Shown: positions 1-8,232, numbered from the stretch's first letter. The stretch is DNA of 64,000 nt from LMUY01 sp964235495 (GCA_964235495.1 CAXSAX010000009.1:37236-101235); one strand, 5' to 3'. Translations and numbers: made by a program. Notes: generated by a model not told the origin, from the sequence alone.

Positions 1-600
1 GGGCGGCGTCAGCCAGGCTTGCAGCTGCGGCTCCGGCGTGGGCGTGCCCTGCGGCAGGCCGGGCCAGACGGAGCGCAGCAGCCGCCCCGGCGCGTCCGGC
101 CCCGCCACCGCGAGGCCGGCCACCAGCAGCACCGCCAACGCCGCCCGGATGGCGCGCACGTCCCGCTGCGGCAGGCCGGGGCGCGGCCAGCCGACGCGCA
201 GCCGGGCCACCTGCGCCGTCGCGCGGTCCATGTGCGCCTGCCACAGCGCGGACCCGGCGGCGTCGGTCGCGGCGGGGCGGTCCGCCAGCACCGTCAGCGG
301 GCGGTGGCGCAGGCCGGAGGCGCGCTCCAGCCGGCGATCCACCTCGGCGTCGGTCGGGCTGCGCAGCGGGCGCACGCCCCGCCACAGCAGCCAGCCCAGC
401 CCCGCCAGCGCGGCGGCCAGCAGCAGCAGGCGGCCCACGGGGGGCAGCAGGGCGGGCAGGTCGAACAGCGCCGCCGCGATCCAGGCGCCGACCAGGGCGA
501 AGGCGGGCCACAGCGCGGGCCACACCCGCTCGAACCACAGCACGCGGCGGGCCTGCGCGCGGCGGCCGGCGAGCCGGGCCTGCAACCCCGTCACAGCCAT
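1..600 (-). CDS. DUF4175/TIGR02302-family membrane protein (partial, N-terminal 200 residues)
   Basis: The frame opens with ATG inside the last codons of lysA (10-nt overlap, ATGGCTGTGA) and runs off the left edge without a stop, so only about 200 N-terminal residues are visible. There are two closely spaced hydrophobic segments (about residues 28-47 and 50-73), then an amphipathic stretch with DAEVDRRLERASGLRHRP, then a third hydrophobic segment near residues 148-165, and the visible part ends in LQAWLTPP. This order matches the large DUF4175 (TIGR02302) inner-membrane proteins that often follow lysA in Alphaproteobacteria. Function is unknown. The overlap suggests translational coupling to lysA. 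The family call rests on recall of the architecture and gene order, not on a search. Confidence 0.7.
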   Translation of the reverse strand, partial: MAVTGLQARLAGRRAQARRVLWFERVWPALWPAFALVGAWIAAALFDLPALLPPVGRLLLLAAALAGLGWLLWRGVRPLRSPTDAEVDRRLERASGLRHRPLTVLADRPAATDAAGSALWQAHMDRATAQVARLRVGWPRPGLPQRDVRAIRAALAVLLVAGLAVAGPDAPGRLLRSVWPGLPQGTPTPEPQLQAWLTPP

Positions 601-1913
601 GCCGGCACCGCCTCGTCCGCCCAGAGGGCTTGCACCGGCTGGCGCGGGCGGATCACGGCCCAGCGTCCGCCACAGGTCATCACCTGGGCGGCCAGCGGGC
701 GCGCGTTGTAGGTGGAGCTCATCACCGAACCATAGGCACCGGCATCCAGAATCGCTACCCGCGCGCCGGCTTCCAGCGGAGGCAGCGCGCGGCGTCGCGC
801 AAAGGTGTCCCCGGTCTCGCAGACCGGCCCCACCACGTCCGTCGGCGTGGCGGGGGCCAGCGCGTCCGCGGCGTCCAGCGGGACGATGCCGTGCCAGGAG
901 TCATAGAGCGCCGGCCGGATCAGGTCGTTCATCGCCGCGTCGAGCACGGTGAAGCGGCGGCCGGCGGCCTTGGCCAGCACGACGGAGGCCAGCAGCACGC
1001 CGGACGGCCCGGCCAGCCAGCGCCCCGGCTCGATCATCAGGTCCAGGTCCATGCCGCCGAACGCTGCCGCGATGGTGGCGGCCAGCGCGGCGGGGGAGCC
1101 TTCCGGCTCGTCGCGGTAGCGCACGCCGAGGCCGCCGCCGCAATCCATCCGCGCCACCGCATGGCCGTCGGCGCGCAGGGCGCGCACCAACTCCGCCGCC
1201 CGCGCATAGGCTTCGCGGTAGGGCGCCATGGCCGCGATCTGGCTGCCGATGTGCAGCGCCAGGCCGACCGGGCGCACCCCGGGCAAGCCGGCGGCGCGGG
1301 CATACAGCGCGGGCACGTCGGCCAGCGCCACGCCGAACTTGTCGCCCGCCCGCCCGGTGGTGATCTTGGCGTGGCCGCCCGCCGCCACGTCCGGGTTCAC
1401 CCGCAGCGCCACCGGCACCGTGCACCCGGCGGCCGACGCGGCGGCCGAGACCATGTCCAGCTCGGCGGCACTCTCCACGTTCACCTGGGCGATGCCGGCC
1501 TGCGCCGCCGCCAGCAGCTCGGCCGGCTGCTTGCCGACGCCGGAGAACACGATCCGCCCGGGCGGCATCCCGGCCAGCAGGGCACGCTGCAGCTCGCCGC
1601 CGCTCACCACGTCCGCGCCGGCACCGCCGGCGGCCATCAGGCGCAGCACGGCCAGGTGGTCGTTGGCCTTCACGGCGTAGTGAACGTGGATGCCCGCCGG
1701 GTCGGTCGCCGCGCGCAGCCGCGCCAGCCGGGCGCGCAGGGCGCCGGCGGACATCACCCAGCAGGGCGTGCCCACCGCGGCGGCGACCGCGAGCAGCGGC
1801 ACGCCCTCCAGCAGCAGGCCGTCCATCGCGTGCATCCGCAGCATGGGCCGGTCCGCCAGCAGCTCGGCCGTGCCCGGGTCATCGGTGGGGTGGTCGGCGA
1901 GGGCGAGGTCCAT
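591..1913 (-). CDS. lysA: Diaminopimelate decarboxylase
   Basis: Decarboxylates meso-diaminopimelate to L-lysine, the last step of lysine synthesis; cytoplasmic, PLP-dependent. The product has 440 residues, normal for the family. The PLP lysine lies in HYAVKAND, the phosphate-binding glycine loop in DCGGGLGVRY, and the substrate side in IEPGRWLAGPSG, with the active-site cysteine in GPVCETGDTF supplied to the partner subunit. The C-terminal barrel ends in DAGAYGSVMSSTYNARP. The frame is open a further 20 codons upstream, but the ATG chosen begins MDLALADHP and gives a family-like N terminus. It is transcribed away from the porin gene and overlaps the following DUF4175 gene by 10 nt, the usual alphaproteobacterial pairing. 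Confidence 0.96.
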   Translation of the reverse strand: MDLALADHPTDDPGTAELLADRPMLRMHAMDGLLLEGVPLLAVAAAVGTPCWVMSAGALRARLARLRAATDPAGIHVHYAVKANDHLAVLRLMAAGGAGADVVSGGELQRALLAGMPPGRIVFSGVGKQPAELLAAAQAGIAQVNVESAAELDMVSAAASAAGCTVPVALRVNPDVAAGGHAKITTGRAGDKFGVALADVPALYARAAGLPGVRPVGLALHIGSQIAAMAPYREAYARAAELVRALRADGHAVARMDCGGGLGVRYRDEPEGSPAALAATIAAAFGGMDLDLMIEPGRWLAGPSGVLLASVVLAKAAGRRFTVLDAAMNDLIRPALYDSWHGIVPLDAADALAPATPTDVVGPVCETGDTFARRRALPPLEAGARVAILDAGAYGSVMSSTYNARPLAAQVMTCGGRWAVIRPRQPVQALWADEAVPAWL

Positions 1914-2067
1914 GGTGGGGAATGTTAGGGGCGGCGGGGCCGTTTCACCAGGGTTGTCGCCTTCGCGCCACAACGCCGGGGTGTCATCGCGGCGTCATGG
2001 AAGTGCCACCAAAGCTCAATTGCTGCCGGGTTAACGGAGCACCGCACGAACGACGGAGACCTGACCT

Positions 2068-3810
2068 ATGCGGCCTCAATCCTTGCGCGCGGCCCTGCTG
2101 GCCGCGACGGCGCTGCTTGGTGCGAGCCCGGCGCTGGCGCAGTCCGCGAACCAGATCGACAGCATTCAGGCGCAAATCCGCGCCCTGAACGCCGAGCTGA
2201 GCCGCGTGCGCCGCGACATGGCGGCCAAGGACGCGGCGGTGCGCGCCGCGCAGCAGGACGCCGCCAAGGCGCGCGCCACGGCGGAGCAGACCCAGGCGGC
2301 GGTGGCCAGCCTGCCCCTCCCGAGCGGCTTCAAGCCTGGCGACGGCCGGCCAGGCAAGCTGGACTTCGGCGTCGGCATCGGCCCTGCGCATCCGGAGTAC
2401 CCCTCGCCGAAGACGGACTGGACCAACACGAACCTGACCGGCGTCTCGGCCAGCGCGCAGAACGCCGGCGACACCGGCACCGCCGGCACCGTCCATATCG
2501 GCGGCCTCACTTTGCAGCTTGGCGGGTTCGTCGCGGCGGAGGGCGTTTTCCGGTCCCGCAACGAGAGCACGAGCATCGGCACCAACTACAACGCGATCCC
2601 GTTCGTGCAAAGCCAGACCAATCACGAACCAGAGTTCCGCGAGACCGCGCAGCAAAGCCGCCTCTCGATGCTGGCGCACGGCGACATCAGCCCGACCGAG
2701 CACGTCGAGGGCTATGTCGAGACGGATTTCCTGGGCGCTGCGCCGACGGCCAACAGCAACGAGAGCAACAGCTACAATCTTCGCCTGCGCCTGTTCTACG
2801 CCAGCTACGACAACGACGACATCGGCCTCCACGCCCTGGCGGGCCAGAGCTGGAGCCTGGCCACGCTGTACAAGACGGGCGTCACGCCGCACCAGGAGAA
2901 CGTGCCCTATACGATCGACGCGCAGTACGTGCCCGGCTTCACCTGGGCGCGCCAGCCGCAATTCCGCGTCGCCAAGGATTTCGGCGGCAAGTACTGGCTG
3001 GCGGCGTCGTTCGAGACCCCGCAGACCGTCTATTCGCTCGGCACCACCACCAACACCACCGGCAACCGCGGGACGGTCAACTACACCAACGCCGGCGTCT
3101 CCCAGCTCGACCCCAGCGCCAACTACAGCACCGACATCGCGCCCGACGTGATCGTCAAGGCGGCCGCCGACCCGGGCTATGGCCATTACGAGGTGTTCGG
3201 GATCGCGAAGTTCGCCCAGGACCGGGTGTCCTTCCTCGGCACCGGGACCAACAACACCCGCCTCGGCGGCGGCGTGGGCGGAGGCACGATCCTGCCGATC
3301 ATCGGCAACAACCTGACGTTCCAAGCCAGTGCCCTGGCGGGCTACGGCGTCGGCCGGTACGGCTCGGGGCAGTTGCCCGACGCGACGATCGGGCCGAGCG
3401 GCGCGCCCGACCTGCTGCCGGAGGTGCAGGCCCTGATCGGGCTGACCGGCCACCCGGTCTCCACCGTTGACCTTTACTCGTATATCGGCACCGAGCGGGT
3501 GGGCCGTAAGTTCTTCAACATCGGCGCCGGGCATTTCGGCTACGGCAACCCGCTCTATTCCAACGCAGGGTGCGACGTCGAGCTGAGCGCCGCCACCTGC
3601 ACCGGCAACACCTCCGGCCTGACCCAGGGCACGCTTGGCGCATGGTGGCGGTTCCTGAAGGGCAACTTCGGCACGGTGCAGAGCGGACTCCAGTACTCCT
3701 ACACCCGCCGTGACATCTTCAAGGGCGTGGCGGCGGCGAGCGGCTCGGGCAACAACTTCACGGACAACAACATCGTGCTGTTCAGCTTGCGCTACCTGCC
3801 GTTCCAGTAG
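2068..3810 (+). CDS. Outer-membrane porin, DcaP/OprP-like, with N-terminal coiled coil
   Basis: Predicted 580-residue outer-membrane channel. A clear signal peptide (MRPQSLRAALLAATALLG, cleavage after ALA) is followed by a 60-residue coiled coil (about residues 31-85, many Ala/Gln/Arg heptads), a short linker, and a beta-barrel-like region rich in alternating aromatic and polar residues from about residue 140. The barrel opens with LQLGGFVAAEGVFRSR and the protein ends in an aromatic, hydrophobic strand (FSLRYLPFQ) with terminal Gln. The plan of signal peptide, periplasmic coiled coil and barrel is typical of trimeric DcaP-type porins; the substrate cannot be told from sequence. GGAG lies 10 nt before the ATG. 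The 3' end overlaps the convergent flavin reductase gene by 29 nt. Confidence 0.8.
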   Translation: MRPQSLRAALLAATALLGASPALAQSANQIDSIQAQIRALNAELSRVRRDMAAKDAAVRAAQQDAAKARATAEQTQAAVASLPLPSGFKPGDGRPGKLDFGVGIGPAHPEYPSPKTDWTNTNLTGVSASAQNAGDTGTAGTVHIGGLTLQLGGFVAAEGVFRSRNESTSIGTNYNAIPFVQSQTNHEPEFRETAQQSRLSMLAHGDISPTEHVEGYVETDFLGAAPTANSNESNSYNLRLRLFYASYDNDDIGLHALAGQSWSLATLYKTGVTPHQENVPYTIDAQYVPGFTWARQPQFRVAKDFGGKYWLAASFETPQTVYSLGTTTNTTGNRGTVNYTNAGVSQLDPSANYSTDIAPDVIVKAAADPGYGHYEVFGIAKFAQDRVSFLGTGTNNTRLGGGVGGGTILPIIGNNLTFQASALAGYGVGRYGSGQLPDATIGPSGAPDLLPEVQALIGLTGHPVSTVDLYSYIGTERVGRKFFNIGAGHFGYGNPLYSNAGCDVELSAATCTGNTSGLTQGTLGAWWRFLKGNFGTVQSGLQYSYTRRDIFKGVAAASGSGNNFTDNNIVLFSLRYLPFQ

Positions 3811-4435
3811 GCCTGGCCTCCCACTCCGCCACCGAAAGGCGCGGTATCTCGAACTGGTCTCGGATGCGGGCATACCAGCCGCCACCGTGCATCCGGCCCA
3901 CCAGGTCGAGCTTGGGCGTGTCGATGTAGCAGCGGTCGGCGTCGAGCACCGCCTCGTCGGCCACGTGCAGGCACAGGATGCGGCCGAGCACCAGGCTGCC
4001 GTTGGGCAGGTCAATGACCTGGTAGCGCTCGCACTCGAAGGCGACGGGGCTGCCGGCGATGCGCGGCGGCGCCACCCGCAGGGAAGGCACGGTGGCCAGC
4101 CCGGCTTGCGCGACCTCGCTGGTTTCCGGGCCGAACTCGATGGCGGTGACGACCATGGCGGCGGTGCTCGCCTCGTTGACCAGGTTGACCACGAACTGGC
4201 CGCCCTCGCGGATGTTGGCCGCGCTGTCCTTGTCGGCGCCGGGCCTGGGGGATCCCATGCTGACCGACAGCAGGGGCGGGTCGTTGCTGACCGCGTTGAA
4301 GAACGAGTACGGCGCGGCGTTCACCACCCCGGCGGCGGATTGCGTCACCACCCAGGCGATCGGGCGGGGAACGACCGTGGAGGTGATGAGCTTGTAGCGG
4401 TCCTTGGCGGAGAGCGCGTCGAAATCGAATTGCAT
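3782..4435 (-). CDS. Flavin reductase-like FMN-binding split-barrel protein
   Basis: A 217-residue protein of the flavin reductase-like family (Pfam Flavin_Reduct). Typical features are the N-terminal LSAKDRYKLITSTVVPRPIAW followed by NAAPYSFFNAVSNDPPLLSVS, where the FMN phosphate-binding strand and loop lie, then DSAANIREGGQFVVNLV. Members reduce FMN/FAD with NAD(P)H or act as flavin-binding oxidoreductases; the specific partner is unknown. I took the ATG giving MQFDFDALS, because the 30 codons upstream are Arg/Pro-rich and unlike the family. It converges on and slightly overlaps the porin gene, and diverges from the 23-codon ORF at 4565. Confidence 0.85.
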   Translation of the reverse strand: MQFDFDALSAKDRYKLITSTVVPRPIAWVVTQSAAGVVNAAPYSFFNAVSNDPPLLSVSMGSPRPGADKDSAANIREGGQFVVNLVNEASTAAMVVTAIEFGPETSEVAQAGLATVPSLRVAPPRIAGSPVAFECERYQVIDLPNGSLVLGRILCLHVADEAVLDADRCYIDTPKLDLVGRMHGGGWYARIRDQFEIPRLSVAEWEARPTGTAGSAS

Positions 4436-4548
4436 GCGGCCCCCGGGGCGTTGCTGCCGCAGCATCGCCCGCCGCGGCGGCGGCGTCCATCGCCGCCCCT
4501 TGCCGAACGCGGTGCGGTGGCCCATGTCGATGACTTCCGAAACTCAAC

Positions 4549-4565
4549 GAAAGGAGGTGATCCAG
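4549..4565 (+). promoter_or_regulatory. Extended Shine-Dalgarno, 17-nt complement of the 16S rRNA 3' tail
   Basis: The sequence GAAAGGAGGTGATCCAG is the exact complement of the standard alphaproteobacterial 16S rRNA 3' end (CTGGATCACCTCCTTTC, from memory). Usual ribosome binding sites match only 4-7 nt. It sits 7 nt (counted from AAGGAGG) before a GTG codon that opens a 23-codon frame. Confidence 0.75.
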
Positions 4566-4636
4566 TGTCTCATTGTCAGATCGCTCAGTCCGCCGCCGTG
4601 ACCTGGATGCCCGTCCTGCCGATGCGCGGGGCGTAA
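4565..4636 (+). CDS. Small ORF (23 aa) with an ultra-strong ribosome binding site
   Basis: The GTG-initiated frame encodes 23 residues, beginning VSHCQIAQSAAV and ending TWMPVLPMRGA. It has one Cys, one His, one Trp and two prolines, no signal peptide and no convincing membrane segment. It is preceded by the 17-nt anti-16S element and followed after about 40 nt by a strong intrinsic terminator, so it looks like a complete tiny transcription unit between the divergent flavin reductase gene and the glycosyltransferase. It could be a real micropeptide, a leader peptide, or a decoy whose only role is ribosome capture. I do not recognise a family. Confidence 0.5.
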   Translation: MSHCQIAQSAAVTWMPVLPMRGA

Positions 4637-4676
4637 GCACCTCTCGTCTGACGGCGTGACCGTCCGGCAATGGAAG

Positions 4677-4711
4677 GGCCTCGGCAGCACATGCCGGGGC
4701 CTTTCGATTTT
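4677..4711 (+). terminator. Intrinsic terminator after the 23-codon ORF
   Basis: A 10-bp stem GGCCTCGGCA / TGCCGGGGCC (one T-G wobble) with loop GCACA is followed by the T-rich run TTTCGATTTT. It ends the small unit and makes the upstream ATG codons at 4670 and 4691 poor starts for the glycosyltransferase, since both lie in the hairpin. Confidence 0.75.
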
Positions 4712-4759
4712 CTGACCCGAAGCGACGCAACTTACAAAGCTGCAACACGTCATTCGGGC

Positions 4760-5869
4760 GTGAAGCGCTTCGCGCCGGCCATCGCCGCCATTCCTGCCCG
4801 TGACGAAGCCGACCGGATCGTCCCATGCCTGGAGGCGCTGGACGCCCAGTGCGGCGCGCGCCTCGACCATATCCTGCTCCTCGTCAACAACAGCACGGAC
4901 GGCACGGCGGACGCCGCGCGGTCGGTGGCGCTGCACCCTGGCACCCGACTCCACGTCATCGAGCGCACGCTGCCGCCCGAGCAGGCCAATGCCGGCATGG
5001 CGCGCCGGCTCGCCATGCAGGCCGCCGCCACCCTGGCGGGAGCGGAGGGCGTGTTGCTGACCACCGACGCGGACGGGCTGGTGGACCCGGACTGGCTGGC
5101 CGCCAACCTTGCAGCCCTGCAGGCCGGGGCCGACGTGGTGGCGGGCTGGGTGGAGCTGCACCCGATCGAGTGGGGCATGATCCCCAACACCCTGCACGAG
5201 GACGACGCGCGGGAGTGCGCGTACGACGCCCTGTGCGATGAAATCCACGCCCGGCTCGACCCCGACCCCGACGACCCGATGCCCCGGCACACGCAGCATT
5301 CGGGCGCCAGCATCGCGGTCACCGCGGCGGCCTACGCGCGCTGCGGCGGGGTGCCGGCGGTGCCGTCCGGCGAGGACCGGGCGCTGATGGCGGCGCTGCG
5401 GCGGATCGACGCCCGCATCCGGCACGCCCCCGAGGTTCACGTGACCGTTTCGGGCCGGGTCGTCGGGCGGGCGCCCGGCGGCATGGCGGACACCATCCGC
5501 CGGCGCATGACCCAACAGGACCCCTATCTCGACGACCGGCTGGAGCCTGCGGCCGATTGCGCCCACCGCGCCGAGTGCCGTGGCGCTCTGCGGCGGTTCT
5601 ATGCCGACGCGTCCGTCAGCGGCGCCGAGTTGGCGGCGCGGCTGTACCTGCCGACCGCCACCCTGTGGCCGCTGCTGCGCACGGCGGCGTTCGGGGCGGC
5701 GTGGGAAGCGGTGGAGGCGGCGTCCCCGGCCTTGCGCCGCCGGCTGGTTCCGGTGTCCGACCTGGCGGCGCAGACTGCGGCGGCGCTGGCTATCCTGGAG
5801 CGGTTGCGGCGGGACGGTCGAGGCGGTCAATGCGGTAGCCAGGCTCTCGCGCCTGAAAGGCTGGACTGA
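4760..5869 (+). CDS. Family 2 glycosyltransferase
   Basis: Predicted cytoplasmic or membrane-peripheral GT-A glycosyltransferase, 369 residues from the GTG start. The nucleotide-sugar fold begins with FAPAIAAIPARDEADRI, then ILLLVNNSTDGT, and the metal-binding DxD-like motif is TTDADGLVDPDW. The acceptor-side region has HTQHSGASIAVTAAAY and SGEDRALMAAL. The C-terminal 100 residues are helical and Ala/Arg-rich. The start is uncertain: in-frame ATGs at 4670 and 4691 lie inside a terminator hairpin, so the GTG giving MKRFAPAIAAIP was preferred although it lacks a clear Shine-Dalgarno. The 3' end overlaps the convergent methyltransferase gene by 80 nt. Its neighbours suggest a shared glycoconjugate or lipid-modifying pathway. 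Confidence 0.82.
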   Translation: MKRFAPAIAAIPARDEADRIVPCLEALDAQCGARLDHILLLVNNSTDGTADAARSVALHPGTRLHVIERTLPPEQANAGMARRLAMQAAATLAGAEGVLLTTDADGLVDPDWLAANLAALQAGADVVAGWVELHPIEWGMIPNTLHEDDARECAYDALCDEIHARLDPDPDDPMPRHTQHSGASIAVTAAAYARCGGVPAVPSGEDRALMAALRRIDARIRHAPEVHVTVSGRVVGRAPGGMADTIRRRMTQQDPYLDDRLEPAADCAHRAECRGALRRFYADASVSGAELAARLYLPTATLWPLLRTAAFGAAWEAVEAASPALRRRLVPVSDLAAQTAAALAILERLRRDGRGGQCGSQALAPERLD

Positions 5870-6377
5870 GGCCGGAGGCTTCGATCAGCCACTCGGCCGC
5901 TTGGTCGCCCGTGCTGGGGTAGTCGGTCTCGCCCAGGTAGTGCACCGCCAGGATGCTGCCGCCCGGCTCCAGCGCCGCCATCGCGCGCCGCACGGTGTCC
6001 CGAATGCCGGCCTCGTCCAGGTAGTAGAGCACCTCCGAGAACACGATCAGGTCGAAGCGCCCCGGCGGCCAGTCGCCCGGCACAGCGCGGCGCTCGAAGG
6101 TGACGCCGGGGCAGCGCGCCCGCGCCTTGGCCAACGCGGTCTCCGCCACGTCCAGGGCCAGCAGGGCCTGGCACCGCGCCGCCAATTGGCGGGTGAGGAT
6201 GCCGATGGAGCAGCCCACCTCTAGCCCGGCGGCGAAGCGCCGGGGAGGCAGCGCGGCCAGGGTCGCGGCGTATTTGTCCCGCTCATAGTCGCTGGTGGCG
6301 AAGCGCCATGGGTCGGGGTCGGCGGCATAGAGCGCGTCGAAGTAGGCTGGCTCGATGGACTGCGTGCGGCGGCTCAT
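5790..6377 (-). CDS. NodS-like class I SAM-dependent methyltransferase
   Basis: A 195-residue Rossmann-fold methyltransferase. Motif I is LEVGCSIGILTRQLA, motif II LALDVAETALAKA, motif IV FDLIVFSEVLYYLD and motif VI EPGGSILAVHYLG. The N-terminal AYFDALYAADPDPWRFATSD is typical of the nodulation protein S-like group, which N-methylates amino sugars or related amines; the substrate here is unknown. Its ATG overlaps the stop of the PIG-L deacetylase by 4 nt (ATGA), so the three minus-strand genes form a coupled operon. PIG-L and this methyltransferase also occur fused in some bacteria, which supports sequential action: deacetylate an amine, then methylate it. Confidence 0.85.
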   Translation of the reverse strand: MSRRTQSIEPAYFDALYAADPDPWRFATSDYERDKYAATLAALPPRRFAAGLEVGCSIGILTRQLAARCQALLALDVAETALAKARARCPGVTFERRAVPGDWPPGRFDLIVFSEVLYYLDEAGIRDTVRRAMAALEPGGSILAVHYLGETDYPSTGDQAAEWLIEASGLSPAFQAREPGYRIDRLDRPAATAPG

Positions 6378-7096
6378 GACGCCTCCAGGTAGAGTTCATG
6401 CGCGGTGTCGAACAGGGCGAGGAAGTCCGGCCGCATCTGGAAGCCCGCCGGGTCGTCGGTGATCAGCCCGGCCCATTGCGAGCAATGGCTCAGGATGGCG
6501 CGGCGCTTGGCCGCGCGGTGCGCCGCCACGTCCAGCCGGACGGCGCGGGCTGGCTCGATTGCGGTGTCAGGCGGCAGGGTGCGGCCCCAGACAGGATACG
6601 CCCGGTGCGGCACCCCGGCGCGCGCCGCCGCCGCCGCCGCGATCAGCGACGCCGCCTCGTGGTCGCAATGCGGGTCCGTCCGCCAGCTCGCCAGCAGCGC
6701 GCGTGCGCCGGCGCGGGCGAGCAGGCCGGCCACCTGGTCCACCGCGGCATCGAACGCCGGCCCGGCCGCCGGCGCGCGCGTGTCGGGGTGGCGCAGGAAG
6801 ACGACCCGGTCCGGTGCCAGGCCCAGGCACTGCACCGCGGCCAGGGTCTCCGCCTCCCGCAGCGCCCGCAACGCGGCGGCCGGGTGGCTGCGGGACCGTG
6901 GATGGGACCCGGCGCCGTCCGTGAGCACGGCCACCACCGGCGGCTCGCCCCGGGCGCAGCTTGCCGCGATCAGGCCGCCGCAGCCCAGGCTCTCGTCGTC
7001 CGGATGCGGCGCCAGGATCAGCGCGCACCCCCCGGTGATGGCGCGCACCGGCACGCACGGGAACGCGCTGGCTAGCAGTGCCCCCACTGTTGTCAC
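6374..7096 (-). CDS. PIG-L family N-deacetylase
   Basis: A 240-residue zinc-dependent deacetylase of the LmbE/PIG-L family. The zinc and catalytic motif HPDDESLGCGG is near residues 31-41, and the third ligand is expected in SWRTDPHCDHEAA. Members remove acetyl groups from N-acetylglucosamine in glycolipids, mycothiol/bacillithiol precursors or antibiotics. No signal peptide is evident, so it should act in the cytoplasm. It is coupled by 4-nt overlaps both to the upstream acyl-CoA dehydrogenase-like gene and to the downstream methyltransferase, which implies fixed stoichiometry and one pathway. Confidence 0.88.
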   Translation of the reverse strand: MTTVGALLASAFPCVPVRAITGGCALILAPHPDDESLGCGGLIAASCARGEPPVVAVLTDGAGSHPRSRSHPAAALRALREAETLAAVQCLGLAPDRVVFLRHPDTRAPAAGPAFDAAVDQVAGLLARAGARALLASWRTDPHCDHEAASLIAAAAAARAGVPHRAYPVWGRTLPPDTAIEPARAVRLDVAAHRAAKRRAILSHCSQWAGLITDDPAGFQMRPDFLALFDTAHELYLEAS

Positions 7097-8178
7097 GCGC
7101 GCATGGCGGCGATGGCGGCCTCCGTCAGCACCATGTCAGCCGCGGGCTGGCGCAGGTAGGTGGCGAGGTCCCGGCACAGGCGCTCGACCGGGTTGGAGCG
7201 CAGCAAGGCGGCGACGCCCAGGGAGCGCTGTGCCAGCTCCATCGTATCGAGGCAGGCCCGCTCCACGGCGAGCCGGGCCAGGCCGACATAGGCGACCGCC
7301 GCGGCGTCGGCCTGCGGGCTTTCGGCCCGGGCGGCGGCGGCGGCCATCCAGAGCCGGGCGGTCTCGACGGCGATCAGGCTATCGCCGACCCGCGCTTGCT
7401 GGTGCGGGTCGTCCTGCCGGCCGCGGGCGACCAACTGGCGGCGCAGCTCCTCGGCCAGCGCCTGCAACCCGCCCAGGGTGACGGCAGAGGTGCGCCAGGC
7501 GCCGCAGGAGAAGTCCGGCTCCCGCAGGTAGTCGCCGGGTGCGCCGAACGGGGTGGCGCGGGCCTGGCGGAAGCGCATCTGCCCCGTGGCGGCGGCGCGC
7601 ATGCCCGCGAGCCCGCCGGGTAACGGGCTGGCGGCGACGCCTTCGCCCAAGGTGGCGTAGGCGAGCCGGGTGCGGCCGACGGCGTCCTCTGCCGTCACCA
7701 CGGCGCGGGTGACGTGGCCGGCGCCGGAGCAGAACTGCTTGTTGCCGTCCAGCACGCCGCCGGGCAGCAGGCGCAGTCCATTGCCGGGCGGGTCGGTCAC
7801 CCAGAGGCCGAACAGGTGGCCATCCCCGGTATCCCGCGCCGCTTGCTCGTGCAGCGCCGGGTCGCCGTAGCGGACGATGAGGCGCAGGGCATTCACGTGC
7901 GCTTCCAGCAGGCGGCCCAGCGCGAGATTGCCGCGTCCGAGCAAGACGAGCAGGGCGAGCAGGGCCTTGGCGCCCGCCGGCTCCGTGCCGAGTCCCAGGC
8001 CCCCTGCGCCGACGGGCAGGATAGCCTGCAGGACGCCGGCCTGGTGCAGGTCGGCGAAGTCCTCGGCGGGAAACGCTGCCGCAGCATCCAGCGCCGCAGC
8101 CCTTGCCTGAATGACGGGGAGGAGCGCGTGAACCTGGTCAAGCAGGGCAGGGGGAGCGAGCGGAATAGAGGGCGGCAT
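7093..8178 (-). CDS. Acyl-CoA dehydrogenase-like flavoprotein
   Basis: A 361-residue acyl-CoA dehydrogenase-fold protein. The N-terminal helical domain contains AAAFPAEDFADLHQAGVLQAI and then GAGGLGLG; the middle domain has LFGLWVTDPPGNGLRL, where standard enzymes carry the FAD-binding TEP/GSD region; the C-terminal helical domain ends in RQPAADMVLTEAAIAAM. The match is to the superfamily, and the catalytic glutamate is not obvious by eye. It is first in the operon with the PIG-L deacetylase and methyltransferase, far from any beta-oxidation gene, so it more likely desaturates or oxidises a specialised acyl chain than serves bulk fatty-acid oxidation. ATG gives MPPSIPLAPP. Confidence 0.75.
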   Translation of the reverse strand: MPPSIPLAPPALLDQVHALLPVIQARAAALDAAAAFPAEDFADLHQAGVLQAILPVGAGGLGLGTEPAGAKALLALLVLLGRGNLALGRLLEAHVNALRLIVRYGDPALHEQAARDTGDGHLFGLWVTDPPGNGLRLLPGGVLDGNKQFCSGAGHVTRAVVTAEDAVGRTRLAYATLGEGVAASPLPGGLAGMRAAATGQMRFRQARATPFGAPGDYLREPDFSCGAWRTSAVTLGGLQALAEELRRQLVARGRQDDPHQQARVGDSLIAVETARLWMAAAAARAESPQADAAAVAYVGLARLAVERACLDTMELAQRSLGVAALLRSNPVERLCRDLATYLRQPAADMVLTEAAIAAMRA

Positions 8179-8232
8179 TCTGCTGTGCCGAACGTAACGG
8201 TCCGGCGCCGGTTGCAGGCCGCAAACGCGATC

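Noticed and set aside
4549..4565. Remnant of a 16S rRNA gene
   Set aside because: Only 17 nt match and no other 16S sequence lies on either side; position and spacing fit a ribosome binding site better.
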